From Alviniconcha marisindica (lineage: Eukaryota > Mollusca > Gastropoda > Provannidae): a DNA stretch of 64,000 nt. Of the stretch, positions 48,801 to 60,800 are shown one piece after another. The notes under the pieces were generated by a model. That model did not search any database. It was not told where the DNA came from and saw only the letters and a program-made list of their open reading frames with translations. Both the position numbers and the translations under genes were made by a program. Within the stretch, counting starts at the first letter, position 1. The number at the start of each line of letters is the position of its first letter. Where the stretch lies: contig JABMCL010002130.1 in the NCBI GenBank assembly GCA_018857735.1, forward strand, positions 1,214,501 through 1,278,500, given 5' to 3'.

Positions 48801-51800
48801 CACGCACCTTACATATATATATGTGACTTTGCATGAACTGACATGGCACATGGTTGTATGGTGTACACAGAACATGCCGAGACAGCAGCAGTTTCACGTG
48901 GCACCAGCCATGTAAAATCACATGTGAGTGCAGTGAGTCTGCTCAATAGTGAAGAACAGCGCTATATAAAAAAGCGATCAACAAGAACATTGAACATTTT
49001 AGTCCAGTTAGAAAAAGTGATCATGAAGTTCTAATGCTACAGGCATGGGTAAGTCATTAGTCAGTGACATCAGTAGATTAACTGAAATCGTGTCTGTGTT
49101 GTTTCCAGGTCGGCCTATGCAGACATGTTGCATGATACAGAGCGGGTGAGTCGGTGACGATAATTCATAATTATAATAGCAGTAATAAAATAATATTGTG
49201 ATAATAATAATTATAATAATGCGCTTACTACACATAGCTGTGGATAGCCTTAAGTGAATACATACTTTTCATTTTACACAACTTTTATAAAGAATTCAAA
49301 CTAACTCGTAACTGATAACATGAACTTGACAACATTAACTGCTAATGTCATTGTCAGTGATCATCTTAATCATGGTAGATAATGATAAAAATGTATTTAG
49401 TTTATGGTATCAGTGGTAACAGCATACTATTAGTATTACTAATACCAATAAAACAAAGTTTTACAAAGTAGCAGCTTGTTTGTGGATCATTTGTTAGCTT
49501 TAAAATTGTGACAGTATTTACACATACTATACAGATTGTCTTCTGAAACAAAAAGAATGGTTACAGTGAACTAGACCCAACTGAATATTTGCAGGAATCA
49601 CATAACTGAAGTGAATGAAGCTACTGAATAGGTGTGCACAGGAGTAACATGACTAAATGAAGCTACTGAATAGGTGTGTATAGTCCTGAGTAACATGACT
49701 AAATGAAGCTCCTGAATAGGTGTGCACAGGAGTAACACAATACGTGACTAAATGAAGCTACTGAATAGGTGTGCACAGGAGTAACACAATACGTGACTAA
49801 ATGAAGCTACTGAATAGGTGTGCACAGGAGTAACACAATACATGACTAAATGAAGCTACTGAATAGGTGTGCACAGGAGTAACACAATACGTGACTAAAT
49901 GAAGCTACTGAATAGGTGTGCACAGGAGTAACATGATACATGACTAAATGAAGCTACTGAATAGGTCACTGTAGTGTAATAGGTGTGCACAGGAGTAACA
50001 TGATACATGACTAAATGAAGCTACTGAATAGGTGTGCACAGGAGTAACACAATACGTGACTAAATGAAGCTACTGAATAGGTGTGCCCAGGAGTAACACA
50101 ATACGTGACTAAATGAAGCTCCTGAATCGGTGTGCACAGGAGTAACACAATACATGACTAAATGAAGCTCCTGAATAGGTGTGCACATGAGTAACACAAT
50201 ACGTGACTAAATGAAGCTACTGAATAGGTGTGCACAGGAGTAACACAATACGTGACTAAATGAAGCTACTGAATAGGTGTGCACAGGAGTAACACAATAC
50301 GTGACTAAATGAAGCTACTGAATAGGTGTGCACAGGAGTAACACAATACGTGACTAAATGAAGCTACTGAATAGGTGTGCACAGGAGTAAACATGACTGA
50401 AATGAAGCTACTGAATAGGTGTGCACAGGAGTAACATGATACGTGATTAAATGAAGCTACTGAATAGGTGTGCACAGGAGTAACATGATACGTGATTAAA
50501 TGAAGCTACTGAATAGGTGTGCACAGGAGTAACACAATACGTGACTAAATGAAGCTACTGAATAGGTGTGCACAGGAGTAACATGACACATGACTGAATG
50601 AAGCTACTGAATAGGTGTGCACAGGAGTAACATGATATGTGATTAAATGAAGCTACTGAATAGGTGTGCACAGGAGTAACATGATACGTGATTAAATGAA
50701 GCTACTGAATAGGTGTGCACAGGAGTAACATGATACATGATTAAATGAAGCTACTGAATAGGTCTGCACAGGAGTAACATGATACGTGACTAAATGAAGC
50801 TACTGAATAGGTGTGCACAGGAGTAACATGATACGTGACTAAATGAAGCTACTGAATAGGTGTGCACAGGAGTAACATGACACATGACTGAATGAAGCTA
50901 CTGAATAGGTGTGCACAGGAGTAACATGATACGTGACTAAATGAAGCTACTGAATAGGTCACTGTAGTGTAATAGGTGTGCACAGGAGTAACATCATGCA
51001 TGACTAAATGAAGCTACTGAATAGGTGTGCACAGGAGTAACACGACTAAATCAGTAAATGAAGCTACTGAATAGGTGTGTACATGAGTAACATGACACGT
51101 GACTAAATGAAGCTACGGAATAGGTGTGCACAGGAGTAACATGACTAAATGAATCTACTGAATAGGTGTGTACTGGAGTAACATGATACGTGACTAAATG
51201 AAGGTACTGAACAGGTCACTTAGGTGTGCACAGGAGTAACATGATAGTTGATACATGACTAAATGAAGCTACTGAATAGGTGTGTACAGGAGTAACATGA
51301 CTAAATGAAGCTACTGAATAGGTGTCTACAGGAGTAACATGACACATGACTGAATGAAGCTACTGAATAGGTGCCGGAGTAACATGACACATGACTGAAT
51401 GAAGCTACTGAATAGGTGTTTACAGGAGTAACATGACACATGACTGAATGAAGCTACTGAATAGGTGCTGGAGCAACATGACACATGACTGAATGAAGAG
51501 CTATACGAAAAGTGATGTGCCCTTTCAGGCTCATAGCCAGAAGTGTTAGAATAAAGGTGACATGCCCCTTGAAATCCAAAAGTGTTGCAATAATGAACAT
51601 GCCCTTTGAAATCCAAAAGTGTTGCAATAACAAACATGCCCTTTGAGATCCAAAAGTGTTGTACCAACAAACATGCCCATGAGATCCAAAAGTGTTGTAC
51701 TAACAAACATGCCCTTTTAGAACCAGTTCAGTTCAAGATGTTCAAGGTATTTATGTTCTTGGAAAAGCACATGCACTCCATCCCATCTCCCAGAAGTTCC

Positions 51801-54800
51801 CCAACGTTGCCTTTGAAACAGTTCCAGTGTTTGTCTGACTGACGATGGCCCTCTCTCGTCCTTTCAAGGAGAACCAGAGGTGACAGACACGCCCTTTGAG
51901 AACCGGAAGTGTCATGACAGACACGCCCTTTGAGAACCGGAAGTGTTGTCATGACAGACATGCCCTTTGAGAACCGGAAGTGTTGTCATGACAGACATGC
52001 CCTTTGAGAACCGGAAGTGTTGTCATGACAGACACGCCCTTTGAGAACCGGAAGTGTTGTCATGACAGACACGCCCTTTGAGAACCGGAAGTGTTGTCGT
52101 GACAGACACGCCCTTTGAGAACCGGAAGTGTTGTCATGACAGACACGCCCTTTGAGAACGGAAGTGTTGTCATGACAGACAGCCCTTGAGAACCGGAAGT
52201 GTTGTCATGACAGACACGCCCTTTGAAAACCAGAAGTGTTGTCATGACAGACACGCCCTTTGAGAACCGGAAGTGTTGTCATGACAGACATGCCCTTTGA
52301 GAACCGGAAGTGTTGTCATGACAGACATGCCCTTTGAGAAAGTTGTATTTTATGACAGTGACATGCCCCTGAAAACCATAAGTGTTGTAGTGAAGGTGAC
52401 ATGGCTGTATGCCCTTTGAGAACCAGAATTTGTATAATGACAATGACTTGTCCTTTCAGAGGCAAAAGTGTTATTTTAATTCATAATGAAGGTGATGAGT
52501 CTTTTTGAGAGCGGGAACTGGTGGAAGTGTTGCTATTGCAGGTGATGAGTTCTTTAGAAGCCAGAAGTAATACTAAGGTAACTGTATGTGCTAGTTGTAA
52601 CAATGCATTGCAAGTCATAAGGAAGGTAGTCAGTATTTTGAGAACCAGAAGTACCAATACATGTTTGATTTATAACATGATGTCCTCTGCATAAGCTGAG
52701 CATAATATAAATACGACCTCTCAGAACCAGAAGTGTTGTAGTGGATGTGATATGTCCTTGCAGAACCAGAAGTGTTGTAGTGGATGTGATATGTCCTTGC
52801 AGAACCAGAAGTGTTGTAGTGGATGTGATATGTCCTTGCAGAACCAGAAGCACCAGTGTATGTGTTATATATTATAATGGAGGTGATGTGTTCTTTTATC
52901 AACAAAAGTACTAGTGGATTGGCTATAAATTTATAGTGGCGGTGATGTGTTCTTTTGGCAACAGAAGTATGTATCGGCTATAAATTTATATAGTGGCGGT
53001 GATGTGTTCTTTCGGCAACAGAAGTATGTATCAGCTATAAATTTATATAGTGGCGGTGATGTGTTCTTTCGGCAACAGAAGTACTAGTGTCTGTGTTATA
53101 TTGAGGTGAAGTACTAGTGTGTGTGTTATGCTGGAGGTGGTGTGTTCTTTCAGCAACAGAAGTACTAGTGTATGTGTTGTTACTGTATGTGTTATATTGA
53201 GGTGAAGTACTAGTGTGTGTGTTATGCTGGAGGTGATCTGTTCTTTCAGAACTAGAAGTACAAGTGTGTACTACATATAATGGAGGTGATGTGTACTTTC
53301 AGAACCAGAAGTACTAGTGTATGTGTTATAAAAGAGCTGATGTGTACTTTCAGAACCAGAAGTATTATTTAACCAGAAGTATTGGTATGTGTTATAATAG
53401 AGGTGATGTGGACTTTCAGAGCAGGGAAGTACTAGTGTATGTAAGTTAGTAACTTGGTGTTTTATGCTGTCAACCATTATGGTTATATCATGGTGAACTA
53501 GTGCATGTGTTACAATGGAAGTGATGTGTACTTTCAGAACCAGAAGTACTAGTGTATGTGTTATAATAGAGGTGATGTTTACTTTCAGAACCAGAAGTAC
53601 TAGTGTATGTGTTATAATAGAGGTGATGTGTATTTTCAGAACCAGAAGTGCTAGTGTATGTGTTATACTGGAGATGATGTGTGCTTTCAGAACCAGAAGT
53701 ACTAGTGTATGTGTAATACTGGAGATGATGTGTGCTTTCAGAACCAGAAGTACTAGTGTATGTGTAATACTGGAGATGATGTGTGCTTTCAGAACCAGAA
53801 GTACTAGTGTATGTGTAATACTGGAGATGATGTGTGCTTTCAGAACCAGAAGTACTAGTGTATGTGTAATACTGGAGATGATGTGTGCTTTCAGAACCAG
53901 AAGTACTAGTGTATGTGTAATACTGGAGATGATGTGTGCTTTCAGAACCAGAAGTACTAGTGTATGTGTAATACTGGAGATGATGTGTGCTTTCAGAACC
54001 AGAAGTACTAGTGTATGTGTAATACTGGAGATATGTGTGCTTTCAGAACCAGAAGTACTAGTGTATGTGTAATACTGGAGATGATGTGTGCTTTCAGAAC
54101 CAGAAGTACTAGTGTATATGTAATACTGGAGATGATGTGTGCTTTCAGAACCAGAAGTATTACTTAGCCATCAGCAAGGCTGTGCAGCTCCTGCAGAAGA
54201 AAGGTCAAAGGGTACGAGTGCTGGACATTACAGGTACAGGGTTTAGTTTCATCACAGCTTTCTAATACAGCCTGTGCGGACTCAGTTACAGCCTGTGAGG
54301 TCAGTACATCACAGCTTGCTAATACAGCCTGTGAGGTCAGTACATCACAGTTTGCTCAGTACATCACAGCTTGCTAACACAGCCTGTGAGGTCAGTACAT
54401 CACAGTTTGCTCAGTACATCGCAGCTTGCTAACACAGCCTGTGAGGTCAGTACATCACAGTGAGGTCAGTACATCACAGTTTGCTCAGTACATCACAGCT
54501 TGCCAACGCAGCATGTGAGGTCAGTACATCACAGCTTGCCAGTGCAGTCTGAGAGGTCAGTACATCACAGTTTGCTCAGTACATCACAGCTTGCCAATGC
54601 AGCTTGTGAGGTCAGTACATCACAGTTTGCTCAGTACATCACAGCTTGCTAACACAGCCTGTGAGGTCAGTACATCATAGCTTGCAAACAGGGCCTATGA
54701 GGTCAGTACATTACAGCTTGCCAAACACAGCCTGAGAGGTCAGTACATCAGAGCTTCCAGACGCGGCCTGTGAGGTCAGTACATTGTGATTTTAAATCAC

Positions 54801-57800
54801 AGTACATCACAGCTTGCAAACGCAGCCTGTGAGGTCAGTACATCACAGCTTGCAAACACACCAGTCATGCAGTCACAGTGTGTGGCGGTGAGTACCAGTG
54901 TCCCCGTCCATGCAGTCACAGTGTGTGGCGGTGAGTACCAGTGTCCCTGTCCATGCAGTCACAGTGTGTGGCGGTGAGTACCAGTGTCCCTGTCCATGCA
55001 GTCACAGTGTGTGGCGGTGAGTACCAGTGTCCCCGTCCATGCAGTCACAGTGTGTGACAGTGAGTGCTAGGTCCCCGTCCATGCTAGAGAAGAGCCGACA
55101 GCTGCTAAAGTGCTATGTAGTTTGTGTCTATAACCTATACAGGCAGTTCCACTGACACTGCTAAAGTGCTATGTAGTTTGTGTCTATAACCTATACAGGC
55201 AGTTCCGCTGACACTGCTAAAGTGCTATGTAGTTTGTGTCTGTAACCTATACAGGCAGTTCCACTGACACTGCTAAAGTGCTATGTAGTTTGTGTCTGTA
55301 ACCTATACAGGCAGTTCCGCTGACACTGCTAAAGTGCTATGTAGTTTGTGTCTGTAACCTATTCAGGCAGTTCCGCTGACACTGCTAAAGTGCTATGTAG
55401 TTTGTGTCTATAACCTATACAGGCAGTTCCGCTGACACTGCTAAAGTGCTATGTAGTTTGTGTCTATAACCTATACAGGCAGTTCCACTGACACTGCTAA
55501 AGTGCTATGTACTTTGTGTCTATAACCTGTACAGGCAGTTCCACTGACACTGCTAAAGTGCTATGTACTTTGTGTCTATAACCTGTACAGGCAGTTCCAC
55601 TGACACTGCTAAAGTGCTATGTAGTTTGTGTCTATAACCTATACAGGCAGTTCCACTGACACTGCTAAAGTGCTATGTAGTTTGTGTCTATAACCTGTAC
55701 AGGCAGTTCCACTGACACTGTAACAGCCATCAAAACAGTTTCCTTGTACATGTAGCCATTTGGACTGATAGCTACTTTCTATTTTATGGCTACTGTATGA
55801 GTTGCTGAACCAGTTACCACTAACAGGTTGTACATATGTAACTGTTTTGACTGATGGCCAGTGTACAAACAAACAGTGAGTTCTGATACACAGTTTGTTT
55901 TGTGTCTGTGCAGGCATTTGAACCGATGGCCAGTTGTGCAGCACAGGTGATGGCGGCCAATGGCTTGGAGAACAAGATTCAGCTGATTCATGCCAGATCC
56001 ACAGGTATCACCGTTGGGACAGGTGAGAATAAATTCCATCTAAAATCCATCTGATTCACGGCTGATCACCCAACCCCCATGCACCCATCCCTAAACCCAC
56101 GACCCCCACATTACCATCCTAAGCCCACACCCCTAAACCCCCCAACTCTACACCACCCCCCCCATAACCCCCAACCCCACATCACCACCCTCCCTCCCAC
56201 CCCCCCCTACAACCCCCACCCAACTCTACACCCCCCTAAAACCCATGACTCCTACACCACCATCCTAAGCCCCACCCCCACCACCACCTAAACCCCCAAC
56301 TCTACACCCCCCAACCCAAACCCCCAAAACCATCCTAAACCCCCCAACTCTACACCCCCCTAAACACCTCAAACCCCCAAACCACCACCAAACCCCCAAC
56401 TCTACACCCCCCTAACTCCAACCCCCAAACCACCATCCTAAACCGCCCAACTCTACACCCCCCTAACCCCAAACCCCCAACCACCATCCTAAACCGCCCA
56501 ACTCTACACCCCCCTGAACTCCAAACCCCCAAACCACCATCCTAAACCGCCCAACTCTACACCCCCCTGAACTCCAAACCCCCAAACCACCATCCTAAAC
56601 CGCCCAACTCTACACCCCCCTGAACTCCAAACCCCCAAACCACCATCCTAAACCGCCCAACTCTACACCCCCCTGAACTCCAAACCCCCAAACCACCATC
56701 CTAAACCGCCCAACTCTACACCCCCCTGAACTCCAAACCCCCAAACCACCATCCTAAACTGCCCAACTCTACACCCCCCTGAACTCCAAACCCCCAAACC
56801 ACCATCCTAAACCGCCCAACTCTACACCCCCCTGAACTCCAAACCCCCAAACCACCATCCTAAACCACCCAACTCTACACCCCCCTGAACTCCAAACCCC
56901 CAAACCACCATCCTAAACCCGTCTACCCCCACACCCTCACCCCCCAACCCCACACCTCCACCCTAACACCATAACCCCCCTTACCACCACCCTACCCCAC
57001 CACCACACTAAACCCCCTAACCTCTATGCCATCACCCTAAACCCCACGCCCCCACACAACCCCTTCTACCTGACTAACCACCACCCTAAACTCCCTAACC
57101 TCCAGTCTAAACCCCTAGCCCTAACCCGAACACCACACCCCATGCCATGACCCTGAACCTCCTCACCTCCACGCCCCCACCCTACATCCCCTCACCATCA
57201 AACCACCACCCTAAACTCCTAAACCACCTAACCCCCACACCACCCTAAACTAAACCACCTAACCCCCACACCACCCTAAACTAAACCACCTAACACCCAC
57301 ACCACCCTAAACTAAACCACCTAACCCCCACACCACCCTAAACTCCTAAACCACCTAACCCCCACACCACCCGCATCACCACACCCCGTATTACAACCCT
57401 AAGCTACCTAACCACCACCACCCATCCCCCACACCACCACCATTCCCCCCACACCACCACTATAAACCCCCTAACACCCACACCACCAGGGAGTTGGGGA
57501 TAGCTCAGTGGTTAGAGAGCCGGACTCGTGATTGAAAGGTTGCAGGTTCAAATCGCTGCAGGAGCAGCAGGAGAATTTTCTTCTCCAGGGTTGACTTGCT
57601 GTGCTGACTCTTATTTCGGTATCCCTTCCACCCCTGTCTTACCGCAGTAGCACGTAAAAGATCTCGGTCATTCTGCCAAAAGTGCAGGTGGCAGGTTACA
57701 GCTAAACACGCATACACCCTACCTATGTGGCTCTGCATAAAGTGACATGGAGCATGGATGTATGGTGTACACAGAACTTGTACCAAGACGGCTGCAGTTT

Positions 57801-60800
57801 CATGTGGCACCAGCCATGCCAGTGCTGTAAGTAAACCACTTCAGTGGATATTCAAAAAACGCACTATAGAAAGCTAGTCACTCGTGTAGAACCACGTGTG
57901 AGCGCAGTGAGTCTGCTCAAGAGAGCAGAGAATAGCGCTATATAAGCGATTATCAATCAATCAAAACCACGACTGTAAACCCCCCCCCCCTCCCCCCCAA
58001 AAACAACATCCCCCCCCCCCCCTCCCCCCCACACACACACACACATACTACCACTGGTAATCCTCCAAACTGCCACACTACCCTGCTAAACCACCTAATC
58101 TCCATACCACTACCTTAAACCCCAGACTACCATGCCACCACCCTAAACCCCCAACCCCCACACCATCACCCTAAACCCCCAACCCCCACACCACCACCCT
58201 AAACCCCCAACCCCACCCACCCAACCCCCAACCCCCACACCACCACCCTTAACACACACCCACACCATCACCCTAAACCCCCAACCCCCACACCATCACC
58301 CTAAACCCCCAACCCCCACACCACCACCCTTAACACCCACCCACATCACCACCCTAAACCCCCAACCCCCCACACCACCACCCTAACCCCCAACCCCCAC
58401 ACCACCCACCCTAAACCCCCAACCCCACACACCACCCCCAACCCCCACAATCACCCAAACCACACCACCTAACCCAACCACCACCCAACCCCCACACACC
58501 ATCACCCTAAACCCCCACACCCACACCCTAAACCCCCACCCCCACACCACCACCCTAACACCCCCAACCCACATCACCCCTAAACCCCCAACCCCCACAA
58601 ACACCACCACCCTTAACCACCCCCACACCACCACCCTAAACCCCCAACCCCCCACCCTAAACCCCCAACCCCCACACCATCACCCTAACACCCCCACACC
58701 ATCACCCTAAACCCCCAACCCCCACACCATCACCCTTAACACCCCCCACACCATCACCCTAAACCCCCAACCCCCACACCACCACCCTAACACCCCCACC
58801 ACACACCATCACCCTAAACCCCCAACCCCCACACCACACCCTAACCCCCCCCCCCAAACACCCCCCCACACATCACCCTAAACCCCCAACCCCCACACCA
58901 CCACCCTTAACCCCCCCCCACCACACCCTAAACCCAACCCCACAACCCCCACACCCACCACCCCTAAACCCCCAACCCCCCACAAACCCACACACCTAAC
59001 CCCAACCCCCACACCACCACCCTAAACCCCCAACCCATCACCCTAAACCCCCAACCCCCACACCATCACCCTAACACCCCCACACCATCACCCTAAACCC
59101 CCAACCCCCACACCACCACCCTTAACACCCCCCCACACCATCACCCTAAACCCCCAACCCCCACACCACCACCCTTAACACCCCCCACACCATCACCCTA
59201 AACCCCCAACCCCCACACCACCACCCTTAACCCCCCCCCCCATACCACCACCCTAAACCCCCAACCCCCACACCACCACCCTAACACCCCAACCCCACAC
59301 CACCACCCAAACCCAAACACCATCACCCTAAACCCCAACCCCCACACCATCACCCTAAACCCCAACCCCCACACCATCACCCTTAACACCCCCCACACCA
59401 TCACCCTAAACCCCCAACCCCCACACCACCACCCTAAACCCCCAACCCCCACATCACCACCCTAACACACACACACCCCACACCATAATCCTAAACCCCA
59501 CATCACCACCCTTAACACACACCACACCCCCACACCATCACCCTAAACCCCCACATCACCACCCTTAACACCCCCACACCATCACACTAAACCCCCACAT
59601 CACCACCGTTAACACACACCCCACACCATCACCCTAAACCCCCCCACATCACCACCCTTAACACACACACACACACACATGCACCATCACCTAAATCACC
59701 ACCCTTAACACACCCCTCATCACCCTAAACCCCCACATCACCACCCTTAACACACCCCCCCACTCCCACCATCACCCTAAACTCCCACATCACCACCCTT
59801 AACAACCCCCCCCTTAACACACACCCCACACCATCACTCTAAACCCCCACATCACCACCCTTAACACCCCAACCCCCCCCCCCCCACACACACCACACAC
59901 CATCACCCTAAACCCCCACATCACCACCCTTAACACACACACCATCACCCTAAACCCCCACATCACCACCCTTAACACACACACACACCCATCACCCTAA
60001 ACCCCCACATCACCACCCTTAACCCCCCCCCCCCCCCCCCACCCCCCCACACCATCACCCTAAACCCCCACATCACCAACCTTAACAACCGCCCCACCCC
60101 CCCACCCCCAACCATCACCCTAAACCCCCACATCACCACCTTTAACACCCCACCCCCCACCCCCCGCCCACCATCACCCTAAACACCCACATCACCACCT
60201 TTAACCCCCCCCCCCCACCATCACCCTAACACCCCCACATCACCACCCTTAACACACACCCCCACACCATCACCCTAAACCCCCACATCACCACCCTTAA
60301 CACACCCCCACACCATCACCCTAAACCCCCACATCACCACCCTTAACACACACCAACCCCACCACCCACACCCCAACCACCCCCCATCACCATCACCACC
60401 TTTAACACCCCCACCCCCACCCCATCCGCACCTAACCCCCATCACCACCCTAACCACCCCCCACATCACCCTAACCCCCAACACCACCCACCACTCCCCA
60501 CACCATCACCCTAAACCCCCACATCACCACCCTTAACCCCCACACACACCCCACACCATCACCCTAAACCCCCACATCACCACCCTTAACACACACCCCA
60601 CACCATCACCCTAAACCCCACATCACCACCCTTAACACACACACCCCACACCATCACCCTAAACCCCCACATCACCACCTTAACACACCCCCCCCACACA
60701 TCACCCTAAACCCCACATCCCATCACAACACACACCCACACACATCACACACCTTAAACCCCCATCACCACCTTAACACACACCACACCCCCACACCATC

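Noticed and set aside
53515..54072. 185-codon ORF with a 17-residue repeat ([10 protein letters not shown]...)
   Set aside because: The 51-bp minisatellite unit is divisible by three and happens to lack stops; the same DNA is the exon-3 acceptor array.
54246..54290. A micro-exon reading LANTACE after ...CATCACAG as the missing PRMT7 exon
   Set aside because: The phase does not fit either exon-3 donor, it would still lack the Gly-rich loop residues, and it recurs many times in the array.
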